Assembly (NCBI GenBank): GCA_041751795.1
Contig: JBGSWU010000195.1
Span: 1 to 15,407, forward strand
Direction: 5' to 3'
Origin: JBBECJ01 sp041751795
GTDB lineage: Bacteria; Chloroflexota; Chloroflexia; Thermomicrobiales; CFX8
Length of the DNA: 15,407 nucleotides
In this document: positions 1 to 7,089 of the stretch, in pieces
How positions within the stretch are numbered: the stretch's first letter is position 1
How the letters are laid out: each line of letters starts with the position of its first letter
The notes under the pieces: generated by a model
The model's input: the letters and a program-made list of their open reading frames with translations, nothing else
What the model was told of the DNA's origin: nothing
Database searches by the model: none
Made by a program: the position numbers and the translations under genes

Positions 1-1311
1 CCCTGTTTCAGCGTCGTTCGCATGCCCGACGACGCGGATGTCGGACGTAGCAGCGAGGAGACGGATCAACCCGTCTCGGACAACCGCATGGTCATTGATC
101 AGCACAACGCGGATTAGCGACCCGTTTGAATGACCTTGGCCCGAATCCGGAGTAGTCGGCTCGCTCGGCAATATTGTGACCTCGCGAGGGACATGACAGA
201 TCAGCGACGTTCCACCGCCCGGTCGCAGGATGACATCGACGTTGCCGCCAACGAGCCGTGCCCTCTCGCGCATGCTCGTCAATCCGAATCCACCACTGGC
301 CGTTGCAGGACGCGTTTTGCTGACATCAATGCCTCGTCCGTTATCGTCGACTCGCAACAGGATCGAATCAGGATGGTATTCGAGAGACACGATGACCTGG
401 CTGGCATTGCTGTGTTTGCGGACGTTCGAGAGCGCTTCTTGTGCAATCCGGACGAGTGCGGTTTCGAGGGGCGGCGGGAGTGGAGATGACGGACCACGCA
501 ACTCGATCGACGCATCAATCCCACGCCGCAACAGTTCACGCAAATGGATGCCGATGGCCTCGGCGAGAGTTCGGCCTTCCAGTTCACCTGGCTGAAGGTT
601 CCAGATGCTGCGCCTGATTTCCTGCAACGCCTGCCGGGCGGTTTCCTGCATCCGGTCGGCATCGATCGCCAGATCAGGTGCGTATTGTCCGAGTTGAATG
701 GAGTGCAGCGAGAGATCGAGCGACAACGCCGCCAGGGACTGGGCTAGCGTATCGTGAATCTCGCGCGCGATTCGCTGCCGTTCCTCCAGTGCGCCGAGTT
801 CCTGCATGTCGATCTGTGACGCGAGCAGTCGAGCAAGGATCATCAACGTATTGATGTCAGGCTGGCTCTTTTGTTGTCGCTGTCGATCGAGTGCGCACAA
901 TGTGCCATAGGTGCTGCCGTTTGCCAGGATAATTGGAACCCCGATGTATGACCGCATTCCGAAGACAGTAACAGCCGGGATCTCCTGGAAATCGTCGATT
1001 GACTCGACGTCGTTGACGATCATTGGCTCGACCGAGCCAATCACCCGGCGTCAGAAATTGTGGTTCAGCGGTGTCGACATCCCTTCGAGGTTGGGCACAT
1101 CAGGGGGACGCTGAAGCTGGGTGAATGTGTGGCGGTCGGCTTCGACCCGATTCACCATCAGCACTTCCATGTCGAGAATGTTGCGCATTAACGTCAACGT
1201 CGCGTCAATGGCTTCTCGCAGCGTCGGGAATGATCGTGCGGCGTGCTGGGAAACCGCCTCCAGCGCCGAATTCACGTTCGAGAACATTAATTCTTCATCG
1301 TCACCGGCCAT
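1..1311 (-). CDS. Candidate selenoprotein: GAF sensor histidine kinase fused to a receiver domain (partial, in-frame TGA)
   Basis: Cytosolic two-component sensor kinase, cut by the left window edge. ATG at 1311-1309; an in-frame TAG lies 17 codons upstream and GGATGG precedes by 6 nt. Residues about 10-160 form a GAF domain (LEGMSTPLNHNF, then RRVIGSVEP, GMRSYIGVP, GTLCALD). HisKA_3 dimerisation/phosphoacceptor follows with His186 in RIAREIHDTLAQ, then a HATPase_c domain (N-box IAQEALSNVRKHS, DDNGRG, GGFGLTSMRERA). After a linker of about 20 residues a NarL-type receiver begins near residue 398 (LIRVVLINDHAVVRDGL). The only stop in the 437-codon frame is TGA at codon 87, where related GAF domains carry a conserved Cys; a SECIS-like fold follows. 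The intact downstream motifs argue against an old pseudogene. The protein is read here with TGA as Sec (or Cys). Alternatives are a recent nonsense mutation or an assembly error. If TGA is a true stop, only an 86-aa GAF fragment is made. Confidence 0.8.
1014..1053 (-). promoter_or_regulatory. SECIS-like stem-loop starting at the TGA
   Basis: Read on the minus strand, the 40 nt starting at TGA fold as follows: UGACG pairs with CGUCA at the far end (5 bp, including the UGA). A 7-nt/3-nt internal loop comes next. Then AUUGGCUC pairs perfectly with GAGCCAAU (8 bp, 1022-1041), closed by the tetraloop GGUC. The loop begins 18 nt after the UGA. The E. coli fdhF SECIS, from memory, is also about 40 nt, has the UGA at the base of the stem and GGUC in its apical loop at nearly the same distance. 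The bulged U described for fdhF is not obvious here. SelB would be the binding partner. Confidence 0.55.
1051..1053 (-). other. In-frame TGA, candidate selenocysteine codon (position 87)
   Basis: The codon follows TTC and precedes CGC CGG GTG, giving N-F-[TGA]-R-R-V. GAF domains of the 'EGM..PL...yCrrV...P.vv.Dv' type have Cys here, and TGA is one base from TGC or TGT. The frame stays open and recognisable on both sides. Sec at a family Cys position is the usual pattern for bacterial selenoproteins. I rate Sec as roughly even against a recent nonsense change, leaning to Sec because of the adjacent structure. Confidence 0.55.
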
Positions 1312-1660
1312 CCGAAACCATCCAGTCCCACGACTACGGTAACGCCACGGCTGTAGCAGCCGGGCGGCGCGCTATGCGGATAAACCTGATGCCGATATTG
1401 TAACAGCGCGTCAAGATGGTTCAGTTGATTTGCGCGAGTGACTTGATAACAGATGACGCGAGAGTCTCAGCCGTACGATTTTCTGAAGTCAGAAGCTATC
1501 CCTGTTCGATCTTGGGGATTCCGACCGAGCATTGTTGATTTGTTTTGGTTTGCGGGTACCTGTTCATTGAACGCTCAATCGTCGTTGCTGGGTTTGATTC
1601 CAGGACCATTTGGCTCGTAGACTCGCACAGTCGATTCGGGCGACGGAACGAGGAGGTCAA
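1312..1660. other. Divergent intergenic region between the kinase and the RraA-like gene
   Basis: About 350 bp with no convincing gene. It must hold promoters for both directions. On the minus strand a TACAAT (1402-1397) could be the -10 of the kinase, but no good -35 is seen 16-18 bp upstream. A short hairpin CGGCTG-TAG-CAGCCG lies at 1348-1362 in the probable kinase leader. Nothing else stands out. Confidence 0.5.
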
Positions 1661-2323
1661 GTGGATGACGAGATGATCGCGGACCTGACGGCGCGCTACG
1701 GTACTGTGTATAGCGGCGCTGTGGCGGACGTTCTCGACAAGCGTGGCTATCGAAATCAGATCGTTGATGGCGCAATCCAGGGTGTAACTCTGGAAACGCG
1801 CGTCGCTGGCCCGGCGTTCACCTGCAAGGGTGCCCCAGCCACCGACCTGGAGCCGGACGACTGGGACGAACGCAAGCAATTCCTCGGCAGCATTACGTCG
1901 GGCTCCATCGTCGTCGTAGACACCAGCGGGGATCACCGGGCAGCCCACTGGGGTGAACTGATGAGTACTGCTGCCCGTGGGCGTGGCGCGACTGGAGTGG
2001 TGATCGACGGCGCAACCCGCGACGTGACCCAGATGCTCTCGATGGGATTTCCAGCGTTTGTCCGATATCGCTCTCCAGCGAGTTCAATTCGACGCTGGCG
2101 AATCAGTGGTTGGAACCATCCGGTCGTTATCGGTGGGGTAACGGTCCGGCCCGGTGATTTCGTCATCGGAGACGCCGACGGTGTCGTTATCGTCCCGGCG
2201 GAACTGGCGGTCGAGGTGCTGGAGGAGGTCGAATCATTGGCGGTATCTGAAACAAACATGCGACAGGAACTTCTCGAAGGCGGCACGTTCAGCGAGGTTT
2301 TCGATCGGTATCACGTTGGTTGA
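1661..2323 (+). CDS. RraA-like / HMG-CHA aldolase family protein
   Basis: Protein of 220 aa if started at GTG 1661, which has AGGAGG at 1651-1656, 4 nt upstream. The frame extends back to TTG 1610 but that start has no such site. The fold family (RraA, formerly 'dimethylmenaquinone methyltransferase') is recognised from SGAVADVLDKRGYRNQ, the G-x-VVIDGATRDV motif whose Arg-Asp pair binds substrate/metal in aldolase members, and NHPVVIGGVTVRPGDFVIG followed by DADGVVIVP. Members include 4-hydroxy-4-methyl-2-oxoglutarate/4-carboxy-4-hydroxy-2-oxoadipate aldolases and the E. coli RNase E inhibitor. The C-terminal extension and absence of any RNA context favour an enzyme, but substrate cannot be told. 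Length is normal. It overlaps by 8 nt the next gene and is divergent from the kinase. Confidence 0.85.
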   Translation: MDDEMIADLTARYGTVYSGAVADVLDKRGYRNQIVDGAIQGVTLETRVAGPAFTCKGAPATDLEPDDWDERKQFLGSITSGSIVVVDTSGDHRAAHWGELMSTAARGRGATGVVIDGATRDVTQMLSMGFPAFVRYRSPASSIRRWRISGWNHPVVIGGVTVRPGDFVIGDADGVVIVPAELAVEVLEEVESLAVSETNMRQELLEGGTFSEVFDRYHVG

Positions 2324-2669
2324 TCGCAATAGTTCGCAGCATCGGCTCGTTGCGGCACTTGGATACGTGTTTACGCCAGTCGTACCGCTGATCATCCTGA
2401 CGTCGGATCTGAAGCGAGATGCATTCATGAAGCGGCACGCTGGGCAGGCGATGGTCTGGTCGCTTGGATTCATCCTCGCTTTCGCGCTGGTGATCGTCGC
2501 AGCGATCTGGATGCTGAGGACCGACGTCCTCTTTCTCTGCCTGTTCCCCTTCGTGTTTCACCTGCCGTTTCTGCCTGGTGCTCTGTGGGGATGGAGTGTG
2601 TACCGTGGTGGCGACCCGCGTCCGCCGCTCATCGCTCCGCTTGCGACGCGGTTGTTCCCGATTGGCTGA
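2316..2669 (+). CDS. Small DUF4870-like membrane protein
   Basis: Protein of about 117 aa. The start is taken as TTG 2316 because the first membrane segment begins only about 11 residues later and the next ATG (2427) would delete it; the start is not backed by a good ribosome site. It overlaps the RraA-like stop by 8 nt, consistent with translational coupling. Three hydrophobic segments are visible: LVAALGYVFTPVVPLIILT, then MVWSLGFILAFALVIVAAIW, then LFLCLFPFVFHLPFLPGALW. The loop DAFMKRHAGQAM matches the 'F.rfHA.QA' signature of DUF4870/Tic20-like small membrane proteins. Function unknown. Its last 41 nt overlap the convergent GT2 gene. Confidence 0.65.
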   Translation: MVDRNSSQHRLVAALGYVFTPVVPLIILTSDLKRDAFMKRHAGQAMVWSLGFILAFALVIVAAIWMLRTDVLFLCLFPFVFHLPFLPGALWGWSVYRGGDPRPPLIAPLATRLFPIG

Positions 2670-3849
2670 CGCGCAGGCGTCCGAGCATGTCGAGCGCCAG
2701 CAGTAGTGTCGTCGCCGTCTGCTCGCGGTTGATGACGTCCTGCGCTTCAAGCGCATGGACGACAGCATCGTTGAACTGCCGTTGCTGAGCGAGCGCCATC
2801 TCCATGTGACGACGTAAGCCGACGTCCCGTACGAGTCCGAGCATTCGAAGGCCGAACGATGTCATCCGACCGGGTTCGTCAACAGGCGCTCCGGCTCGTT
2901 CCCGGGCTGCATCAATACGTCCTTCGAGGATCGCAGGGGGCGGAGCATGGAGGACTCGTTGCATGTCCCAACCCTCGCGATGATCGAAACCACGGAGCAG
3001 AGCCTCTACAGCTGCGGCCCCGCTTCGATCTGGCCAGCTGTCGTCGCGCAGTGTGTGCAGTTCGTGCCGCAGTCGCTCGTGCTCAGCAGGCACGAAACTG
3101 GTTCTCCATTCATGTCCATCGAGATGTTTCAGCGCAAACCGGATACGGTTCCGATGGAGAAACTGGTGGTAGGCGTCGCCTTGATCGAGCGTCACTCCTT
3201 CATGATGGACGGCGTGCAATGTTGGTAGGAATCGAACCCTCCACCCTTCGGCGCGCAGGCGAAACGAGAGATCGACATCCTCGTAGTAGACTGGTGAAAA
3301 TGCCTCGTCAAACCCGCCGATATCCTGAACGGCGCTCATCCGCAATCCCATCGCTCCGCCAGTGACGAAGTCGACATCTTTCGGTGCGAGATTCACTTCG
3401 TTCAACGTCAATCCGTAGGCGATATGGGATGTCGTCATCAACGGGCGCTTGACGATCCCTCCGGCATGCTGAATATGATCCGAATCGGGATAGCGCAGCA
3501 GTGCCCCCGCTGCTCCGAGACGTTCGTCGGAACGAAATGCATGGATCAACGCTTTGCCGAAGCCACGATCGATTTCCACATCAGGGTTCATCACCAACGC
3601 GATGTCAGTCTCGACGACGGCCAGCCCGGCGTTCGCGCCACCCGCGAATCCGAGGTTTGCATGCTGCGGCTGGACGTTCACTCGCGGATATGCGTGGAGT
3701 TCCTGAAGTGAGTCATCAGTCGACGTGTTATCGACGACGATGATCTCCACCGGGGCAGGCTGGGTGTGTTCCAGTGCCTGGACGCAAGCCTCGATATAGC
3801 CTGCACCGTTATAGTTGACGATGACTGCCGTCCAGCCGGGAACGTCCAT
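2629..3849 (-). CDS. GT2 family glycosyltransferase (rhamnosyltransferase-like)
   Basis: Protein of 406 aa from ATG 3849, preceded by GGGGAGG about 9 nt upstream; the frame is open further upstream but that extension lacks family features. The GT-A fold is seen in AVIVNYNGAGYIEACVQAL (residues 8-26), EIIVVDNTSTDDS (35-47), NLGFAGGANAGL, the NPDV metal/nucleotide motif at 88-91 and GGFDEAFSPVYYEDVDLSF (178-196) with the catalytic-region ED pair and a following HHEG. This matches the dTDP-rhamnosyl/galactofuranosyl-type GT2 group (RfbF/WbbL-like). A helical C-terminal extension of about 150 residues ends in a predicted coiled stretch (RHMEMALAQQRQFND). Likely builds cell-surface polysaccharide with the divergent GT4. 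The 3' end overlaps the convergent small membrane gene. Confidence 0.9.
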   Translation of the reverse strand: MDVPGWTAVIVNYNGAGYIEACVQALEHTQPAPVEIIVVDNTSTDDSLQELHAYPRVNVQPQHANLGFAGGANAGLAVVETDIALVMNPDVEIDRGFGKALIHAFRSDERLGAAGALLRYPDSDHIQHAGGIVKRPLMTTSHIAYGLTLNEVNLAPKDVDFVTGGAMGLRMSAVQDIGGFDEAFSPVYYEDVDLSFRLRAEGWRVRFLPTLHAVHHEGVTLDQGDAYHQFLHRNRIRFALKHLDGHEWRTSFVPAEHERLRHELHTLRDDSWPDRSGAAAVEALLRGFDHREGWDMQRVLHAPPPAILEGRIDAARERAGAPVDEPGRMTSFGLRMLGLVRDVGLRRHMEMALAQQRQFNDAVVHALEAQDVINREQTATTLLLALDMLGRLRVSQSGTTASQAER

Positions 3850-3914
3850 GTAGCGTTGCCTCCCCACCCGTGCTTCACGACGCGCAATGATAGCCGCAAA
3901 TGACGGGGACAAGC

Positions 3915-5345
3915 ATGAACGAACTGCGACCAAGCGTGCTGCTGATCGCATCTGACACCGTTGGTGGTCGGATGGCAGGCTCAGGGATTCGCTATTGGAA
4001 CCTTGCGCGTGTCATTGGTGCTCAGCAGCCCGTTACCCTCGCGACGCCTAACGAGACAGACGTCGAACCGCCATCCGGGGTATCAATTTTCCCGTGCACC
4101 GGCAGTGCGGACGAACGCGGTCGGGCACTCGCAGCCCTGGTTGCCAACCACGATGTGGTCATTGCCCAGCACCTTCCGCATTTGTACACCGACGCCGACG
4201 TTTTAAACGCCCGTGCTTTGGTCGTAGATCTATACGCGCCATGGATCCTTGAAAAGCTCGAGTACTCGCGCATCGATCCAGAGCGTGGCGAACTTGATCG
4301 CAAAGATGATGTCACGATTCTCAACCGGTTGCTCTCGCTCGGTGATTTCTTCCTGTGTGCATCAGAACGGCAACGTGATTTCTGGCTTGGCGCGCTGGCA
4401 ACTGCTGGAAGGCTCGACCTTGCCCACGCGCAGGCCGATCCCGATCTACGGACGTTGATTGACATCGTGCCGTTCGGACTTCCACCGGATAAGCCGATCC
4501 GGACCGGACCGGGGCCGCGTGGGACATACGACGCGATCGGCGATGGCGACATCGTCGCCCTTTGGAATGGCGGGCTGTGGAACTGGCTAGACCCACTGAC
4601 GGCGATTCGGGCGACGGCGGCAATTGTCCGTCGAGAACCGCGGTTCAAACTCGTGTTCATGGGTACACGAAGCCCTGGAGCGCAGGTCGCCGAGATGGAC
4701 ATCGTTGAAGCGGCACGGGCGACAGCGAACGATTTGAACCTGCTGGATACGCATGTCTTCTTCAACGACTGGGTTCCGTATGACGAACGACAGAACTGGT
4801 TGCTCGAATCAGACTTGACGCTCTCGCTGCATGTTTCAACCGTCGAAGCACGCTATGCGTATCGAACGCGAATGCTGGACAGTATCTGGTGTGGTGTACC
4901 GAGTGTCGTCACTGACGGTGACGTCCTCGCCGACCTTGTCATCCAGCATGACATCGGCGAAGTCGCACCACCGGGTGATGTCTCAGCCGTCGCTACTGCG
5001 ATTGAACGAGCGATCGATCGCGATCGGGCGCGGGGGGTGCGAGCAAACCTGGCGTCGATGGCTCGCTCGTACACCTGGGAGGCCGTGTCCGGCCCACTGC
5101 TGCGCTATTGTGCGAATCCGTGGAAACTGGGCGCCAGCCGGGGTGGCGACAGCGCCGGTGCCTACCTTCACCAACTGGAACGGTTGTACAGCGAAACGGC
5201 TGGATATGCGCGTCACCTCGAGCAGGTGATCGGTGAAAAGGATCAGGCGCTCGCAGAAATGAATCGGGCCGCGTCCCACCCGCCGAAGCGGGTGATGACG
5301 CGGCCCGATCTGGGGCCGCTATTTCGTCGTAATCGAAGAGGTTAG
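3915..5345 (+). CDS. GT-B (GT4-type) glycosyltransferase
   Basis: Protein of 476 aa from ATG 3915, chosen over ATG 3900 because GGGGA sits about 6 nt ahead of it. The N-terminal Rossmann half begins PSVLLIASDTVGGRMAGSG, with the Gly-rich acceptor loop followed by IRYWNLARVI. The C-terminal donor half has ALWNGGLWNWLDPLTAIRA, FKLVFMGTRSPG and the region ARYAYRTRMLDSIWCGVPSV, equivalent to the GT4 E-x7-E donor-binding area. The last roughly 60 residues form a charged helix (RLYSETAGYARHLEQVIGEK) common in tails of polysaccharide glycosyltransferases. Only 65 nt separate it from the divergent GT2, so the two probably share a control region. The stop codon overlaps the bL25 stop by 3 nt. Confidence 0.88.
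   Translation: MNELRPSVLLIASDTVGGRMAGSGIRYWNLARVIGAQQPVTLATPNETDVEPPSGVSIFPCTGSADERGRALAALVANHDVVIAQHLPHLYTDADVLNARALVVDLYAPWILEKLEYSRIDPERGELDRKDDVTILNRLLSLGDFFLCASERQRDFWLGALATAGRLDLAHAQADPDLRTLIDIVPFGLPPDKPIRTGPGPRGTYDAIGDGDIVALWNGGLWNWLDPLTAIRATAAIVRREPRFKLVFMGTRSPGAQVAEMDIVEAARATANDLNLLDTHVFFNDWVPYDERQNWLLESDLTLSLHVSTVEARYAYRTRMLDSIWCGVPSVVTDGDVLADLVIQHDIGEVAPPGDVSAVATAIERAIDRDRARGVRANLASMARSYTWEAVSGPLLRYCANPWKLGASRGGDSAGAYLHQLERLYSETAGYARHLEQVIGEKDQALAEMNRAASHPPKRVMTRPDLGPLFRRNRRG
5263..5309 (-). terminator. Large hairpin inside the GT4 3' end, possible bL25 terminator
   Basis: The outer arms ATCGGGCCGCGTC and GACGCGGCCCGAT pair over 13 bp. After a 1-nt/2-nt internal loop, CACCCGC pairs with GCGGGTG around a CGAA tetraloop, giving 20 bp in total. 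It lies 33 nt beyond the bL25 stop in the bL25 direction, and entirely inside GT4 coding sequence. The minus-strand sequence after it is only moderately T-rich (TCATTTCTG), so termination is likely but not certain. Confidence 0.55.
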
Positions 5346-6031
5346 GAATCTGATTCCGAATCGTTATCCGTCGATTCCTCGGCGGATGCGTCGACGCCCT
5401 CGGCACCTTCGGTACCACCAGCCTCGGCAGCCGCTTCAAGATCCTCGTCGGAGACTTCGACTTCCTCTTCCTCACGGGCAAGTGTCGGTGCGCTGAGCTT
5501 GACAATCATCTCTTCGCCGTCCGTCAGAATCTCGACGCCCTCCTGGACTTCGAGTTCGTTCACATAGATCGCCTGATCGATCTCAGTGAATCCTGAGACA
5601 TCGACTTCGAACGATGCCGGCAGTGAATCTGGCAGACCACGAATGTCGATTGTCTCACGAGCGACGGTCAACAGACCATCGGTGTTTTCCGGTACGCCAA
5701 CGATCATGACAGGGACGCTGGCATTCATCACGATCTGCATGTTCGGCGCATAGAACTCGACGTGCTGTGGCAAACGAGCCAGCCGGTCGATCGTGACCGT
5801 TCGCATGTAGACCGGGTATGTTCCGCCATCAACGGAGAGGTTGATCAGCAGATTCGATCCGTACGCGTGGTACATCCGATCGAGTTCTTTCATGTCTACG
5901 GTGACAGAAATCGGATCGGAAACAATCGGTCCGTACACGACACCTGGCAATTGCCCTGCCTTGCGCAGGCGCTTGGTTTCCTTGCCAAGAATCGTACGAA
6001 TGCTCGCATCAATCGTATGCCGTTCGGCCAT
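5342..6031 (-). CDS. rplY: Ribosomal protein bL25, CTC/TL5 form
   Basis: Protein of 229 aa that binds 5S rRNA in the large subunit. The N-terminal L25 domain (residues about 5-95) has the family signature LRKAGQLPGVVYG. It is followed by the TL5/CTC C-terminal beta domain (about 100-182, PVMIVGVPENTDG, VDVSGFTEIDQAIYVNEL). A very acidic tail runs from about residue 186 to the end, rich in Glu, Asp and Ser, as in many Chloroflexota and Actinobacteria. ATG 6031 is preceded by AGGAAGG about 11 nt upstream. The gene is monocistronic as far as seen and convergent with GT4; the two stop codons overlap (TAA 5344-5342, TAG 5343-5345). Confidence 0.95.
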   Translation of the reverse strand: MAERHTIDASIRTILGKETKRLRKAGQLPGVVYGPIVSDPISVTVDMKELDRMYHAYGSNLLINLSVDGGTYPVYMRTVTIDRLARLPQHVEFYAPNMQIVMNASVPVMIVGVPENTDGLLTVARETIDIRGLPDSLPASFEVDVSGFTEIDQAIYVNELEVQEGVEILTDGEEMIVKLSAPTLAREEEEVEVSDEDLEAAAEAGGTEGAEGVDASAEESTDNDSESDS

Positions 6032-6312
6032 CAGTCAGTCGACCTTCCTGGGGTTATGCAATGACGACGTGACGCGCCGAGGGCGCGCATTGACGCCGGC
6101 ACTGAAATCGTGACCGGCCAACGTACAACCGTACCAAAATCCCGGGTATGCGCCAAGCCGGTCGACTATGTCAGATGTACCGATGAACTAACCCAAACGG
6201 GACCAACAGTATATGGCCCACCTTCACGCCAATATCTATGCTGACAGTAATGATATCGATAACGATCGGGACCGGCGGACAGGCAAACCGATCCGGCTGA
6301 AAGGGTACACGT
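6032..6312. other. Divergent intergenic region, bL25 and MarR promoters expected
   Basis: About 280 bp between divergent starts. I find no gene or strong hairpin. A short palindrome TATCGATA lies near 6253-6260, upstream of the MarR start and in a locally AT-rich stretch; it is too short to call a MarR operator but is the obvious place to look for autoregulation. Confidence 0.35.
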
Positions 6313-6804
6313 ATGGCGGCCGAGTCAATACTTTCGTCTCAGAATTATCAGCATGTGGAAAGTTATGTGGCGTTGGACGACCTGGCCGACTTGTTGCGCG
6401 AAACTGTTCAGCGTCTCCAGCCATCTGCCCACGAGATCTCTGAAGCGTGGTCAGATGCTCAGGTGACGATGCAGCAACTACGAGTGATGACGATTTTGTA
6501 TCACGAGGGGCCAACACGAGTTTCCGATCTGGCGAAACGACTTGGCGTGTCGACGCCGACAATCACCGGCATTCTCGACCGGCTCGTCAAGCAGCGGATC
6601 ACTTACAGGATGAATGACGCTCGCGACCGCCGTGTCGTCCTCAACAACCTGACCCACGATGGTCGTGATCTCGTCGAGCGATTGATGCCCGCACAGGGTG
6701 ACTCCGCGGTCCTCGCGTTGGCACGGCTGTCTCCGGAGGAGCGTTACGCGCTGAAGGAAGCTCTCACAGCGCTCCTACGAGCGATGCCGAAACATCGTCC
6801 GTAG
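6313..6804 (+). CDS. MarR family transcriptional regulator
   Basis: Protein of 163 aa from ATG 6313 with AAGGG about 7 nt upstream. The winged helix-turn-helix spans about residues 45-125: MTILYHEGPTRVSDLAKRLG leads into the recognition helix VSTPTITGILDRLVKQ, then the wing with the DARDRRV motif typical of MarR proteins (DxRDRR) and LTHDGRDLVERL. Flanking N- and C-terminal helices make the dimer interface. Binds DNA as a dimer and is usually released by small ligands; its ligand and target cannot be told, since no transporter or detoxification gene adjoins it. It is followed by an intrinsic terminator, so it is transcribed alone. Confidence 0.92.
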   Translation: MAAESILSSQNYQHVESYVALDDLADLLRETVQRLQPSAHEISEAWSDAQVTMQQLRVMTILYHEGPTRVSDLAKRLGVSTPTITGILDRLVKQRITYRMNDARDRRVVLNNLTHDGRDLVERLMPAQGDSAVLALARLSPEERYALKEALTALLRAMPKHRP

Positions 6805-6827
6805 CCCGAAAACATCAAGGCAATTGG

Positions 6828-6864
6828 AACAGGGGAGGGCGACCGGCCTTCCCCTGTTGCTTTT
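6828..6864 (+). terminator. Intrinsic terminator of the MarR gene
   Basis: AACAGGGGAGGG pairs with CCTTCCCCTGTT (12 bp with one G-T pair) around CGACCGG, followed by GCTTTT. It starts 24 nt after the MarR stop. Its T run overlaps the TAA stop of the convergent 71-aa gene (6865-6863), so it may block transcription both ways. Confidence 0.9.
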
Positions 6865-7078
6865 ATGCAGGTGTTCGAAGAATTCCAGCGACAATCGATC
6901 CGACATAGGTGATGTTGATGGCATCACCGACTCGTACACCGATTGGAAGCGCGTCTTCGCTGAGTTGTGCCTGATGAATCGTGTCTCGATCGTCATCGTG
7001 ACTGAAGTAAACGACGGCATATGGCTCACCGTGGATCGTGTAGCGCCTAATCCCCTCGATTGTGCCTGCGATCTCCAT
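6863..7078 (-). CDS. Small hypothetical protein (71 aa), probably beta-rich
   Basis: I do not recognise the family. ATG 7078 is preceded by AAGG 9 nt upstream. The sequence alternates short hydrophobic strands with charged turns (IAGTIEGIRRYTIHG, AVVYFSHDDDRDTIHQAQL, GVRVGDAINITYVGSIVAGI), suggesting a small beta-barrel or OB/SH3-like fold. There is no signal peptide, membrane segment or Cys. It begins 11 nt after the stop of the zinc-ribbon membrane protein, so the two form an operon and may act together, for example as a soluble partner. The function is unknown. Confidence 0.7.
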   Translation of the reverse strand: MEIAGTIEGIRRYTIHGEPYAVVYFSHDDDRDTIHQAQLSEDALPIGVRVGDAINITYVGSIVAGILRTPA

Positions 7079-7089
7079 CGGAAATAGCC

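Noticed and set aside
279..662. 127-aa open frame on the minus strand and plus-strand frames at 130-747
   Set aside because: All are out of frame with the kinase, whose HisKA_3 and HATPase motifs clearly occupy this stretch.
1..1023. Kinase as a separate gene restarting downstream of the TGA
   Set aside because: The ATG at 1023 or later starts would cut the GAF domain in half and have no ribosome site; read-through or recent mutation explains the data better.
1496..1948. 150-aa open frame on the minus strand
   Set aside because: Antisense to the RraA-like gene, with no recognisable motif or ribosome site.
2289..2768. 159-aa open frame on the minus strand
   Set aside because: Arg/Gln-rich shadow of the small membrane protein and GT2 end.
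4022..4765. 247-aa open frame on the minus strand
   Set aside because: It is antisense to the well-supported GT4 gene, has a Ser/Arg-rich composition typical of a shadow frame and no domain.
6246..6262. Palindromic TATCGATA as a MarR operator
   Set aside because: Symmetry stops after 8 bp; known MarR operators are longer, so it is mentioned only as a place to look.
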